Below, in pieces: positions 26,459-36,900 of a DNA stretch of 64,000 nucleotides; the stretch's first letter is position 1; every line of letters starts with the position of its first letter. The notes below the pieces were generated by a model. That model saw only the letters and a list, made by a program, of their open reading frames with translations. It did not search any database and was not told where the DNA came from. Position numbers and translations under genes: made by a program. This stretch comes from Duganella sp. BJB476 (GTDB lineage Bacteria > Pseudomonadota > Gammaproteobacteria > Burkholderiales > Burkholderiaceae_D), in NCBI RefSeq assembly GCF_003416895.1, contig NZ_QVIO01000001.1, forward strand, positions 992,001 through 1,056,000, given 5' to 3'.

Positions 26459-26485
26459 TTGCGGCGCCCGGCGACGGCGCCGCAA
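26459..26485. terminator. Hairpin between convergent genes
   Basis: A perfect 10-bp stem, TTGCGGCGCC and GGCGCCGCAA, with a 7-base loop lies between the ends of the convergent ClpP-like and Gly/Ser-rich protein genes. It lacks a clear T-tract but sits where a bidirectional terminator is expected. Confidence 0.5.
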
Positions 26486-26502
26486 GGACCGCGCTGGCCT
26501 AC

Positions 26503-26706
26503 TTAGCGGTCTTTATTGCCGGATCGCTTGTTGGTGTCGTTTTTGTGGCTTTGACGGCCGGCTTCCACGTGCTGCTCATGGGTGCCACCCTGGGTGCCGC
26601 CGCTGCTGCCACGCGAGCCGCCCGACGAACCCTGGCCGCCCGACTGCTTGCTGCTGCCCTGATCCGAGCCTTGCTTGCTACTGCCACCTTTTTGATTCGT
26701 GCTCAT
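26503..26706 (-). CDS. Gly/Ser-rich small hydrophilic protein (YciG/stress-protein-like)
   Basis: A 67-residue, very hydrophilic low-complexity protein built of Gly, Ser, Gln and Lys with repeats such as SSGGSRGSSGG and a tail HVEAGRQSHKNDTN. It resembles in composition the small KGG-type general stress proteins, but it lacks clear KGG repeats, so the assignment is tentative. It is probably disordered. No operon partner is close: the chemoreceptor gene upstream on the same strand region ends 157 bases away in between, where I see no further gene. Confidence 0.6.
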   Translation of the reverse strand: MSTNQKGGSSKQGSDQGSSKQSGGQGSSGGSRGSSGGTQGGTHEQHVEAGRQSHKNDTNKRSGNKDR

Positions 26707-26863
26707 GTCGATTCCTTTACGAAAGTGAAAGAACGTGCTTGCCAGAACCGCGCTGGCGCTTGCATTCCGGCGCGTTTTTGGTATCGCAATGATGCGGGCT
26801 CGATCCGGTGATCGCTATCGGAATTTCTCTTGGTGGCGTGTAGGAGTACGCCTTGCCCGCCCT

Positions 26864-28630
26864 TTAAAATTCCTCCCATTCCACTTCCTTGCTGCTGTGG
26901 CCGCTCTGCGGCGGACGAGCGGCGGGCGCGGCTGCTTTGGCTTTGCTGCGCGCCGCCGCTGCTGGCGCCGGAACCCGCTCGGGCCGAGGCGACGGGCGCC
27001 GTCCAACGACGCCGGCAGTCTCGGCATGCGTCATCCTGCTTGCCGGCGCGACCAGCTCGGCGGCGAGGGCAGGGGCCGGCCCCGGCTCGCCCTGGGCGGA
27101 AAACACGCCGATCGCCTCGTTCAGCTTGCCGGTCTCGGCCTGCATCGCTGCCGTTGCCGAGGCCGCCTGCTCGACCAGGGCTGCGTTCTGCTGGGTGGCC
27201 TGGTCCATCTCCGCCACCGCCTGGTTGACCTGCTCCAGCCCGGCGGTCTGCTCGGCGCTGGCGTCGGCGATTTCGCCGATCAGTCCGGTCACGCGCTTGA
27301 CGCTGCCGACCACCTCGTCCATCGTGTTGCGCGCCTGGTCGGCCAATTGCGTGCCGCGCGCCACCTTGTCGACCGAATCGGCGATCAGTTCCTTGATCTC
27401 CCTGGCGGCCGCCGCGCTGCGCTGCGCCAGGTTGCGCACCTCCGACGCAACCACCGCGAAGCCGCGCCCCTGTTCGCCGGCGCGGGCCGCCTCCACCGCG
27501 GCATTCAGCGCCAGAATATTGGTCTGGAAGGCGATGCCATCGATGACGCCGATAATTTCGGCAATCTTGCGCGAGCTGTCGTTGATGGACGCCATCGTGC
27601 CCACCACCTGCTCGACGTCGGCGCCGCCGCGCAGCGCCACGGCGGACGCCGACAGCGCCAGTTGATTGGCCTGCATCGCATGCTCGGCATTTTGCTTGAC
27701 GGTGGCCGTCAGCTGCTCCATCGACGACGCGGTTTCCTCCAGCGACGCGGCCTGTTGTTCGGTGCGGGTCGACAGGTTCAGATTGCCCTCGGCGATCTCG
27801 CGCGCGGCGCCGTCGATGGCGCGCGCGCCGTGCTGCACCTGGCCGATGATGCCCAGCAGGCTGTCGTTCATATGCTGCATCGCTTGCAGCAGCTTGCCGG
27901 TCTCGTTGTTGGCGGTATCGCCGATGTGTGTGCTGAGGTCGCCGCCGGCGATGCGTTGGGCCGCCTGCATCGCCCGCTGCAAGGGCGCCGAGATCGAACG
28001 GGCCAGCCACAGCGCCAGCAAGGCTCCGCCGAACACCGCCATGCCCAGCGTGCTCAAGGTGATCAGGCGGGCGCCGTCGTACAGTTCGTCGGCCGCGCGC
28101 GCCGCCTGCTGGCTGCCGGCCATTTGCGCCGCCAGCAGCTTGTCGAGCTGGCCGTTGACGGCATCCAGCGTTTGCTGCGAGCGGCCCTTGAGCAGGGCGG
28201 CTGCCTCGTCCTTCTTGCCCCCGGCGGCGAGGGCGATCATGCGCTCGTGCTCGGTGGCGTAATCGCCGACCAGGCGCAGCAGTTCCGCGCCTTGCGGCTG
28301 TTGTGGCGTTCCCGCCAGCAGGCGCGCCAGCTGGCCGGCATGGTCGCGCACGGCGGCGTGGGCCACGGCCAGCTTGCGGTCGGCATCGGCGATGCTGTCC
28401 TTGTCGCCGATCACCACATGTTCCAGCTTGCGCTCCTCCAGCAAATCGTTGCGCAGCGACAGCACTGCTATAGTCTGTGGCAGCCATTTGTCGGACAATT
28501 CCGAGGATGCGTCGTCGATATGTCCCATGCGGGCCAAGGCGCTCAGGCCCAGCAGGGTAGTCAGGCCCAGCAGGGCGGCGAAGGCGGCCAGCAGCTTGCT
28601 GGAGATTTCCAGGTTATGCAGGAATTTCAT
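26864..28630 (-). CDS. Methyl-accepting chemotaxis protein with C-terminal tether
   Basis: A 588-residue receptor: first membrane segment about 10-30, a periplasmic four-helix-bundle region with mostly helical sequence to about 190, a second membrane segment ([22 protein letters not shown]), HAMP, then the signalling hairpin [36 protein letters not shown]. After a Pro/Ala/Arg-rich flexible linker of about 60 residues the chain ends EVEWEEF, like the NWETF pentapeptide that tethers CheR and CheB in Tar/Tsr. It would signal to CheA/CheW. Single gene, divergent from the DUF1631 gene. Confidence 0.94.
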   Translation of the reverse strand: MKFLHNLEISSKLLAAFAALLGLTTLLGLSALARMGHIDDASSELSDKWLPQTIAVLSLRNDLLEERKLEHVVIGDKDSIADADRKLAVAHAAVRDHAGQLARLLAGTPQQPQGAELLRLVGDYATEHERMIALAAGGKKDEAAALLKGRSQQTLDAVNGQLDKLLAAQMAGSQQAARAADELYDGARLITLSTLGMAVFGGALLALWLARSISAPLQRAMQAAQRIAGGDLSTHIGDTANNETGKLLQAMQHMNDSLLGIIGQVQHGARAIDGAAREIAEGNLNLSTRTEQQAASLEETASSMEQLTATVKQNAEHAMQANQLALSASAVALRGGADVEQVVGTMASINDSSRKIAEIIGVIDGIAFQTNILALNAAVEAARAGEQGRGFAVVASEVRNLAQRSAAAAREIKELIADSVDKVARGTQLADQARNTMDEVVGSVKRVTGLIGEIADASAEQTAGLEQVNQAVAEMDQATQQNAALVEQAASATAAMQAETGKLNEAIGVFSAQGEPGPAPALAAELVAPASRMTHAETAGVVGRRPSPRPERVPAPAAAARSKAKAAAPAARPPQSGHSSKEVEWEEF

Positions 28631-28848
28631 GGCGGGGACTCGCTGGCGACGGAAGGAAATTGTTATGTTAGGGAAACTTCAATCTTGTCCTTTGCGCCCC
28701 GTCAACACTGGGTTTCATGCCATAAAAGTTGTGGAAAAACAGAAAAATACGCGAAATATTGCACAGTCTTTCCTTTCCGGTATTGCCTTGTGGAAAGAAT
28801 GTGTAAGAATGGCGTAACCGGACTCCCCTATCAAAAGCAGGTCACATC

Positions 28849-31488
28849 ATGGTTGTAACTTCCACAACACCCGCATTGCCGAAAAAGACGGTCTCGCCGC
28901 GGCATGCCTTGTTGGAGGAGTTGATCGGCATCGCCACCAAGCATGCCAGTGACCAGTACCTGGACCTGGCCAACCGCCTGGCCGGCGCATTGATCGACGC
29001 CACCGGCGGCGACCCGCGCACCATGCAACAGCGCATCCGCGCCGGCAACCAGCTTCGCAACCGTAACTTCGCCTTCCTGCATCTGGCTTCGAGCACCTTG
29101 GAGAAGGCGCTGCGGCGCGAGCTCGCCGAGTTGTCGCCGACGGTCAAGGGCAAGCTGCGCGAAGCCGAGCAGCCGCTGTCGCTGGTGCCGTTCGAGGAAA
29201 TGGACAACAAGGTCGCGCTCAGCGGCGTCAGCAAGCCGTTCGAGAGCCTGTATTCCGACCAGCTGCAAACGCTGAACGTGCGCCTGGCCTTCCTGCTGGA
29301 TCGCGATATTTTGCGCGTCAGCCAGAATCCGTTCCGGCCCGACGTGTTCCTGGTCGCCTTGCAGCAGGCCTGGACCGAATTCGATACCGAGGTCGAGGCC
29401 GCGCCGTTGTTGCAGCCGCTGATCAAGCCGGGCATGTTCATTGAGCTGGGTCCGATGCTGGATGCCTTGAACTTGGCGTTGCAGAGCAAGGGCGTGTTGC
29501 CCGGTTCGGTGGACGGCCACAAGGGACGCAAGGCGGACAAACCCAAGGCTGCGGCGCCATCGCGCGTGCGCGGCAATCAGGCGGCGTTGGCTCAGCAGTT
29601 GCGGCAGTTCTTCGCCTCCAGCGATGTGGAGGGTTCCGCTGCGGGCGCCATCGTCGACAACATCGCCGACGGCTTGATGCATGGTGTGGACCTGAGCATT
29701 CCCGATCTGCCGATGTCGGCCTTGAACTCGGGCGCAGCCTGGGTGCCGAATGCTGCCGCGCAGGGTAGCGCTGGCGCCGTTGTGCCGGGAGTCGCAGGCG
29801 CTGCCGGCGGCGTTGGCGGTATTGGATCAGGTGCTGCCATTGCTGGCGCCCATGGCGCCCATGGCGGCATGGCGGTAGCGCACGGCGTTCAGGGCGGCGT
29901 GGTGATGGCTCCCGGTTTTGTCGCCGGCGTGGCTGGCGCGCCAGCCGTCGCAGCGGGCGGATTCGCTCCCGCCGGCGGCGTCTGGGTGCAAGGCGCCGCG
30001 CAAGGCGTGCTGCCTGGCGCACTGAGCAACGAGGACGCGCAGCGCCTGTCGCAGATCGGCGCCAAGCAGCCGCTGCTGGCGTATCTGGCGCAGCTGCAAA
30101 AGGCCGTGCCATACGAATCCATCGGCACGCTGGGCGCGGTGGCCGGTTTTGCCCCGGGACCAGCCCCGTCCGGCCAGGCTGCCGTTGATGCCGCACCGGC
30201 GGCGGCAGGCGGCAACGTCTTCTACCTGCCGAACATCAAAGCCAGCATGCCGCAGGGCAGCCTGTCGCGTACCGACGAAAGCACCATCGACTTGCTGTCG
30301 GCGATCTTCGACACCGTCTTCCAGGACCAGAACATCTCGCAGGAAATCCGCGACCTGATACGCTTCCTGCAAATCCCGGTGCTGAAAGCCGCGTTGGTCG
30401 ACAAGAATTTCTTCTTCCAGGAAGCCCATCCGGCGCGCCGCCTGATCGACCTGCTGTCGCGCATGGGCTGGGAGCAGCGCAAGGGGCCGGAAGATCCGCT
30501 GTTCCAGGCGATGCAGCGCAGCGTGGATCGCGTCGGCCGCGATTACGATCATGAACTGTCGGTGTTCACCGAGGCGGTCAACGAGCTGGAGGCGTCGATC
30601 CAGGCCGAGGAGCGCGCCGCCGCCACCGCCATCGCCGAGCCCATCGCCGCCGCGCTGAAGCAGGAGCGCATGGCCGAGTCGACCAAGCTGGCCAAGAACG
30701 CCGTAGCCCTGCGCATCGGCACTGGCGAAGTGATCGCCGTGGTGGAAGCCTTCCTCGAACAGCGCTGGGTGTCGGTGCTGACCATCGCCTACAGCATCGA
30801 GGACGACAAGCCGGGCGCCGTCAATAACGCCACCAAGACCATGGACGACCTGATCTGGAGTGTGCGACCCAAGCTCAACGCCGATGAGCGCAAGCAGCTG
30901 ATCGCCAAGCTGCCGGTGCTGCTGACCACGCTGAACAAATGGCTGGACATCATCAAGTGGCAGGACGCCGATCGACTGCAATTCTTTGCCGAACTGGCCG
31001 AGTGCCACGCCTCCATCGTGCGCGCGCCGCTGGAAATGTCGGCGGAGCGTCAGCTGGAAATTTCGATGCAGGTGGCGCAGCAGGCGGCCGAGCGGCGTCT
31101 GGAACTGCAAGCCAAAGCCGACGCGGCCGCCAAGGCGGAAGCCGAAGCGCGCGCCCAACAGCAGCCTGATCCCGAAGAGGAAGACGCCGCCATCGAAGTC
31201 GACAGCCTGACGCGCGGCATGTGGCTGGAGTTCGAGCAGGAAGACGGCGGCAGCCGCAAGGTCAAGCTGGCGTGGATCAGTCCTTTGCGTACGCTGTACA
31301 TCTTCTCGACGGCAGCGCGGCAGGAAGCGTTCTCGATGTCCGGCGAGCAGTTGGCCAAGCGCTTCCTTGAACAGACCGTGCAAGTGGTGCGCAGCGAAGG
31401 CGTGGTCGCCGTCGCGCTATCGCAAGCGCTGGCCCGCAGCGCCGACAACGACGCCTCCATCGATCCGCCAGCCTCGGCGTTCGGTTAA
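28849..31488 (+). CDS. DUF1631 family protein
   Basis: An 879-residue cytoplasmic protein of the DUF1631 type, often mislabelled thymidine phosphorylase in databases. The N-terminal helical region (about 1-230) and C-terminal helical region (about 470-870) carry the conserved parts. Between them lies a Gly/Ala/His-rich, low-complexity linker (residues about 300-390, for example AGAHGAHGGMAVAHG). The C-terminal end has a PilZ-like beta stretch, GMWLEFEQEDGGSRKVKLAWIS. In some relatives such a region suggests c-di-GMP binding, but an RxxxR motif is not evident. Function unknown. Confidence 0.85.
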   Translation: MVVTSTTPALPKKTVSPRHALLEELIGIATKHASDQYLDLANRLAGALIDATGGDPRTMQQRIRAGNQLRNRNFAFLHLASSTLEKALRRELAELSPTVKGKLREAEQPLSLVPFEEMDNKVALSGVSKPFESLYSDQLQTLNVRLAFLLDRDILRVSQNPFRPDVFLVALQQAWTEFDTEVEAAPLLQPLIKPGMFIELGPMLDALNLALQSKGVLPGSVDGHKGRKADKPKAAAPSRVRGNQAALAQQLRQFFASSDVEGSAAGAIVDNIADGLMHGVDLSIPDLPMSALNSGAAWVPNAAAQGSAGAVVPGVAGAAGGVGGIGSGAAIAGAHGAHGGMAVAHGVQGGVVMAPGFVAGVAGAPAVAAGGFAPAGGVWVQGAAQGVLPGALSNEDAQRLSQIGAKQPLLAYLAQLQKAVPYESIGTLGAVAGFAPGPAPSGQAAVDAAPAAAGGNVFYLPNIKASMPQGSLSRTDESTIDLLSAIFDTVFQDQNISQEIRDLIRFLQIPVLKAALVDKNFFFQEAHPARRLIDLLSRMGWEQRKGPEDPLFQAMQRSVDRVGRDYDHELSVFTEAVNELEASIQAEERAAATAIAEPIAAALKQERMAESTKLAKNAVALRIGTGEVIAVVEAFLEQRWVSVLTIAYSIEDDKPGAVNNATKTMDDLIWSVRPKLNADERKQLIAKLPVLLTTLNKWLDIIKWQDADRLQFFAELAECHASIVRAPLEMSAERQLEISMQVAQQAAERRLELQAKADAAAKAEAEARAQQQPDPEEEDAAIEVDSLTRGMWLEFEQEDGGSRKVKLAWISPLRTLYIFSTAARQEAFSMSGEQLAKRFLEQTVQVVRSEGVVAVALSQALARSADNDASIDPPASAFG

Positions 31489-31558
31489 GTTCTCTTGCCG
31501 CGCCTGCGCCAAGCGAAGTCCTGCAACCCCGCAAGGGCAGGCGGGACGACAACTAGTT

Positions 31559-31783
31559 TCATTTCAGATTTTTGCGGACTTGAGTCAGAGCTTCGGCGAT
31601 CGGAATGGATTGCTCGATGCCGCTCTCTATGTCGGCGATGCGGTGTTCGATCTCAATTGTCCAGGCCTTGTCGAGCTCGGCGTCTTCGTCCAGGCTAGCC
31701 AGTAGCAGATGCACAAACTCCATACGCTCGTCTGGGTCGAGTTTAAGTGCTTCGGCTACCAAAGTTTTGAGGGCGGCATTCAT
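31559..31783 (-). CDS. Orphan antitoxin-like addiction module protein (TIGR02574 type)
   Basis: A 74-residue acidic protein with the Unstab_antitox/TIGR02574 pattern: ALKTLVAEALKLDPDERMEF, VHLLLASLDED, then an acidic helix AWTIEIEHRIADIESG. These antitoxins are normally followed by a RelE/ParE toxin gene. Here the next 70 bases contain none and the DUF1631 gene then begins on the other strand, so it appears solitary. It follows the LysE gene after 31 bases. A TACAAT seven bases before its ATG would give a near-leaderless transcript, though no good -35 box is seen. Confidence 0.75.
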   Translation of the reverse strand: MNAALKTLVAEALKLDPDERMEFVHLLLASLDEDAELDKAWTIEIEHRIADIESGIEQSIPIAEALTQVRKNLK

Positions 31784-31814
31784 GGTATGAATTGTACCGC
31801 CCTTTGCTGCCGGT

Positions 31815-32471
31815 TTACTTCGAGTTCGTCAACGTCAGCAGGGCGCCGCCCATGCCGACGAAGATCACGCCGGTGGTGCGCTTGGCCAGGCGGGTGCGGG
31901 CGATGCTCTGCTTGACGCTGCGCTTCAACCACGAGGCGCAGGCCACGTAGAAGAAGTGCGACAACAAGGTGCAGCTGGTGAAGGTCGATGTCAGCAGCAG
32001 GAAGCGCACCGGGTCCACGTGATCCGGCGGCATGAACTGCGGGAACACGGCGGTGAAAAACAAAATCGCTTTCGGATTGCTCACCGCCACCAGCAGGCCG
32101 GCGCGGAAGGTGCTCAGGCGGCTGGCCTCGGCCGCGTCCGGCGCGGCGACCTCCGTGGCGGTGGTCGCCGTCGCTTCAGTCACCAGGCTGGCGTGGCGCC
32201 AGGCCTTGATGCCCAGGTAAATCAGGTAGGCCGCGCCGGCCACCTTCAGCGCGCCGAACGCCAGCGCCGAAGTCTTCAGCAGCAAGCCCAGGCCAGCCAC
32301 CGCCGTCGTCGCCACGATGAACACGCCCAGCGCATTGCCTGCCGAACTGTAGAGCGCGCGCCGCGCGCCCATGGTGGTCGCGGTCGAAATCGCCATCAGC
32401 ACGCCCGGTCCGGGGCTGAACGCCGCCGCCAGGGAAACCGATAAGAACAACAGCCAGGTCGATACAGTCAT
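31815..32471 (-). CDS. LysE/RhtB family amino acid exporter
   Basis: A 218-residue membrane protein with six likely helices and the family's early motif SLAAAFSPGPGVLMAIS, followed by GNALGVF and GAAYLIYLGIKAWR. LysE/RhtB proteins export amino acids such as lysine, threonine or homoserine lactone. A small Thr/Ala-rich loop sits between helices 3 and 4 (VTEATATTATEVAAPDAAE). I chose ATG 32471, preceded by GGAG, over an upstream TTG. It lies 22 bases after the GST gene on the same strand, so the two may be cotranscribed. Confidence 0.9.
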   Translation of the reverse strand: MTVSTWLLFLSVSLAAAFSPGPGVLMAISTATTMGARRALYSSAGNALGVFIVATTAVAGLGLLLKTSALAFGALKVAGAAYLIYLGIKAWRHASLVTEATATTATEVAAPDAAEASRLSTFRAGLLVAVSNPKAILFFTAVFPQFMPPDHVDPVRFLLLTSTFTSCTLLSHFFYVACASWLKRSVKQSIARTRLAKRTTGVIFVGMGGALLTLTNSK

Positions 32472-32493
32472 TGCCAAACTCCAAAAGTAAGTG

Positions 32494-33117
32494 TCAGGGG
32501 AGGCCGTTGCAGCCGTGGGTGCGGAAGCCGTCGCGCTCGCTCAAGCGGGCAAACCAGGCGTCGACGGCTGCCAGTGTGGGGCGCGCCATCGGCATCGAAC
32601 GCCAGCGGTTGGCCGACAGTCCGAGGACGATGTCGGCCAGGGTCATCATTTCGCCGCAGACGAACGGCCCGGCGGCGGCCAACTGCGCGTCCAGCATGCC
32701 CATCAAGCGGTTCCATTCCGCCATGCTGGCCACCAGCGCCGCCGCATCGCCATGCGCCGGACTCTTCCGTATCATCGCCATGAAGGCATAACGCCAGGCG
32801 TTGTTCAGTTCGGTGGCCTGCCAGTCCATCCATTTTTCCACCTGGGCGCGCGCCATCGGCTCGGCTGGCAGCAGATCGCTGCGGCCATGCTTGCTCGCCA
32901 GATAGCGGCAGATGGTGTTCGATTCCCACAGGCTCTGGCCGTCGTCGACGATGACCGGCACCATGCCGTTCGGATTCATGCGCAGGAACTCAGGCGTGGA
33001 GGTCGGCTGGAAGCCGCTGCCGTATTCCTCCAGGCGATAATCGAGACCGATTTCCGCACACGTCCACAAGACCTTGCGGACATTGATGGAGGAGGGTTTG
33101 CCGAGTATGGTGAGCAT
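32494..33117 (-). CDS. Glutathione S-transferase family protein
   Basis: A 207-residue protein with an N-terminal thioredoxin-like half (LGKPSSINVRKVLWTCAE; cis-Pro in NPNGMVPVI; ESNTICRYLA) and an all-helical C-terminal half (TLADIVLGLSANRW). The first Ser in PSSINV is in the position of the usual catalytic Ser/Cys. Such bacterial GSTs detoxify electrophiles or reduce disulfides; the substrate is unknown. It precedes lysE on the minus strand and is divergent from the PAP2 gene. Confidence 0.93.
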   Translation of the reverse strand: MLTILGKPSSINVRKVLWTCAEIGLDYRLEEYGSGFQPTSTPEFLRMNPNGMVPVIVDDGQSLWESNTICRYLASKHGRSDLLPAEPMARAQVEKWMDWQATELNNAWRYAFMAMIRKSPAHGDAAALVASMAEWNRLMGMLDAQLAAAGPFVCGEMMTLADIVLGLSANRWRSMPMARPTLAAVDAWFARLSERDGFRTHGCNGLP

Positions 33118-33262
33118 GGCAACAGTATGCCACGCCCCGCCAGAGGGCGTCGGCCACCACCCGATTTTGCCCCAGGTCTATTGTTGCACAGCAATTTTCG
33201 ATAGAATGCGCCCGCATGTGTTTTAATGATGCGGTGCAAAAAACAACGATAGGGCGCTTTTG

Positions 33263-33892
33263 ATGATGATGTGGTGGCACGGTTTGAGTGTGACGGGGAG
33301 TCTGGCGGTAACCGGGCCAATAGGAATCGCGATCGCCGTCTGGCTGCTGGCGGGCAAGTCCTGGCGTCTGACGGCGGCCTGGTGCGTGCTGTTCGGCATT
33401 GGCATGGCGCTGGTCGTGGCCACCAAGATGGCCTTCGTCGGTTGGGGGCTGGGCGTGGAATCGGTGGAATTCGCCGGCTTCAGCGGCCATGCGATGCGCG
33501 CCGCCGCCGTGTTCCCGGTTGCCTTCTTCCTGGCGTTCCGCTCGTCAACGTCGCAGTGGCGCGTGCTGGGCACCTTGTTTGGGGTACTGCTGGCCGTGCT
33601 CATCGCCATTTCCCGCGTCTATGTGCAGGCCCACTCGGTGTCCGAGTCGGTGACCGGCTGCCTGCTTGGCCTGGCCGTGGCGGCGGTGTTCATCTGGTAC
33701 GCCAGCACCGAGCACCACATGGCGCTGAGCCGGCTGCTGGTGGTGCTGTGCATCCCCATCGTGCTGATCGCGCCGCGCGTGGAGCCGGTGCCGGCCGAAA
33801 TGTGGATCACCCATGCCGCGCTCTGGCTGTCCGGCCACGACAAACCTTATACCCGCGACATTTGGCGAGAACCCAAATCCCCGTTACGATAG
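33263..33892 (+). CDS. PAP2-family membrane phosphatase
   Basis: A 209-residue polytopic protein with type-2 phosphatidate phosphatase features: FSGHAMRAAAVFP (a variant of the PSGH motif) and SRVYVQAHSVSESVTG (SRxxxxxH with the second-motif His and a Glu in place of the usual Asp). These enzymes dephosphorylate lipid phosphates such as undecaprenyl pyrophosphate or phosphatidate at the membrane. Several ATGs (33263, 33266, 33269) follow one another; I give the first. It precedes smc but is separated by about 93 bases. Confidence 0.85.
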   Translation: MMMWWHGLSVTGSLAVTGPIGIAIAVWLLAGKSWRLTAAWCVLFGIGMALVVATKMAFVGWGLGVESVEFAGFSGHAMRAAAVFPVAFFLAFRSSTSQWRVLGTLFGVLLAVLIAISRVYVQAHSVSESVTGCLLGLAVAAVFIWYASTEHHMALSRLLVVLCIPIVLIAPRVEPVPAEMWITHAALWLSGHDKPYTRDIWREPKSPLR

Positions 33893-33985
33893 GCGAACAC
33901 CCGGTCCATGACGCGTTTTCGGCCAGATTTGATGCGCAAAATGGTATTATTGTGACCTTTTCCAGCCCACACACCAGATAACAAC

Positions 33986-36900
33986 GTGCGTCTATCTTCC
34001 ATCAAATTGTCGGGATTTAAGTCTTTCGTTGATCCCACCAATTTCCAGGTGCCGGGTCAGTTGGTTGGCGTGGTGGGTCCCAACGGTTGCGGCAAGTCGA
34101 ACATCATCGACGCCGTGCGCTGGGTGTTGGGCGAGTCCAAGGCTTCCGAGCTGCGCGGCGAGTCCATGCAGGACGTCATCTTCAACGGTTCGACCCACCG
34201 CAAGCCGGCCGGGCGCGCCTCGGTCGAATTGGTGTTCGACAACAACGACGGCAAGGCTTCCGGCCAGTGGGGCCAGTACGCCGAGATCGCCGTCAAGCGC
34301 ACGCTGACGCGCGACGGCACCTCGACCTACTACATCAACGGCCAGCCGGTGCGCCGGCGCGACATCCAGGACATCTTCCTCGGCACCGGCCTTGGCCCGC
34401 GCGCCTACGCCATCATCGGCCAGGGCATGATCAGCCGCATCATCGAATCGCGCCCGGAAGAACTGCGCGTGTTCCTGGAAGAAGCGGCCGGCGTCTCCAA
34501 GTACAAGGAACGCCGCCGCGAAACCGAAAACCGCCTGCACGACACCCGCGAGAACCTGCTACGGGTGGACGACATCCTGCGCGAGCTGAACTCCAACCTG
34601 GAAAAGCTGGAAGGCCAGGCCGCCGTCGCCACCAAGTTCCACCAGCTGCAATCGGACCAGGAAGAAAAGCAAAAGCTGCTGTGGCTGCTGCGCAAGATCG
34701 AGGCCGAGAACGAGCAGAAGAAATACTTCCGCGAAATGGAGCAGGCGCAGAACGACCTGGAAGAACAGACCGCCAAGCTGCGCAACGTCGAACTGTCGCT
34801 GGAGCAGATGCGCCAGGGCCACTTCGCCGCCGGCGACCGCCTGCACACGGCGCAGGGCAGCCTGTACCAGACCAACGCCGAAATCGGCAGCCTGGAAGCG
34901 CAGATCAAGTTCGTCATCGAATCGCGCAGCCGTCTGCAGGCGCAGCTGGCCGCGCTGACCGCGCAGCGCGACCAATGGCAGCACCAGGCCACCGAATATG
35001 GCGGCCAGATCGAGGAAGGCGAGTTCACACTGGAAGAACTGTCGGCCAAGGTCGAGCAGTCGCAGATGATGGCCGAGCAAAAGGCCGAGTCGTTGCCGAT
35101 GCTGGAGCAGGTGTGGCGCGAGGCGCAGACCAAGAGCACCGAATCGCGCGCCCGCATCATGCAGGCGCAGCAGCAGCTGGAACTGGAATCGGCGCACCAG
35201 CGCAACGCCAACAACATCCTCAACGGCCTGGCCGTGCGGCGCGAACGCCTGCAGCAGGAAAAGAGCGGCCTCAATCTGCCGGACAGCGCACACCTGAATA
35301 ACTTGCGCATGCAGCTGGAAGAAAAGCAGCAGGCCTTGGAAGAACAAGGCTTCCTGCTGGATGAGGCGCTGGAACAGCAGCCCAAGCTGGACGAGGAACG
35401 CCAGGCCGCGCAGCAACAGGTCAACACCGAAACCGCCGCCAACGCCCAGCTGGAAGCGCGCCTGAACGCGCTGCGCCAGTTGCAGGAGCGCGTGCAGACG
35501 CAGGGCAAGGTCACGCCGTGGCTGCAAAAGCACGAGCTGGACACGCTGCCGCGCCTGTGGCAAAAACTGAACATCGAATCCGGCTGGGAGACCGCGCTGG
35601 AATCCGTGCTGCGCGAGCGCACCTCGGCCTTGCAGATGTCGAACATCGAATGGGCCAAGGCCTTCTTCAGCGATGCGCCACCGGCCAAGCTGGCGTTGTT
35701 CGCGCCGTCGCACGCGGTGCCGCCGGCGCCGGTGGAAGTAGCTGGCCTGAAGCCGTTCCTGAATCTGCTCAAACTGAATGACCCGGGCCTGCGCGGCCTG
35801 CTGCAGGACTGGCTGCACAACGTCTACATCGCCGAGGACACGGCCGAAGCCTTTGCCGACCGTGCCAAGCTGCCGGCCGGCGCCTGCTTCGTCACGCGCC
35901 AGGGTCACGCCGTCACGCAGGGCAGCGTGCGTTTCTACGCCGCCGACTCGGAGCAGGACGGCATGCTGGGCCGCCAGCAGGAAATCGACAACATCACCAA
36001 GCAGCTGCGCGCGCAGCAGATGCTGGCCGACGAAGCGCGCGCCCGGTCGGTGCGCGCCGATGCCGCCGTCTCCGAACTGACGCGCCGCCTGACCGAGTAC
36101 CGCGCCAAGCTGCAAAGCCTGCAGCAGTCGGTGCACACCTTGCAGCTGGACGTGGTCAAGCTGTCGGAGATCGAAGCGCGCTTCAACCAGCGCAGCAACC
36201 AGATCGAAACCGACCTGGCCGAAATCGCCGCACAGGAAGAAGAACAAACTCAGGTCAAGATGGAGTCCGAGGAAAAGTTCGAGCAGCTCGATATGGAGCT
36301 CGGCAACCTGCAGGGCGACCACGAGGAAGGCCAGACCCTGTTCCTCGAAAAAGAACAGCGCCTGTCCGACGCCCGCGAAGCCTTGCGCGACCTGGAACGC
36401 GCCGCGCAGGAAGCGCAGTTCGCCGAGAAGTCCCAGCGCAGCAAGATCGAAGAATTCCGCCGCTCGATCGCCACCGCGACCGCGCAGGTGGCGCAGGTCA
36501 CGCAAAGCCTGGAAGCGGGACAGGCAGAACTGGCCAGCCTCGAATCCGGCCAGGCCAACGAGGGCTTGCAGGAACTGCTGGACCGCCGCACCGGCCAGGA
36601 AAAAGCGCTGTCCGACGCCCGCCACGAACTCGATCAGATCACGCAGCAGCTGCGCATGTTCGAGGAAGGCCGCATGTCGACCGAACGCGCCCTGCAGCCG
36701 CAGCGCGACAAGATCATGGAAATGCAGCTGAAGGAACAGGCCGCGCGCCTGAACCAGGAGCAGTTCGCCGCGCAGCTGGCCGAAGTGCAGGCCGACGAAG
36801 CGGCGCTGGCCGAGAAGCTGCATCCCGATATGAAGGCCTCGTACCTGCAAGGCGAAGTGACGCGCCTGACCAATGCCATCTCGATGCTGGGCGCGGTCAA

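Noticed and set aside
31277-31552. A 91-codon minus frame right behind the orphan antitoxin, considered as its toxin
   Set aside because: Its start fits the position, but the sequence is Arg/Pro-rich, shows no RelE/ParE pattern and is mostly the antisense of the DUF1631 gene.
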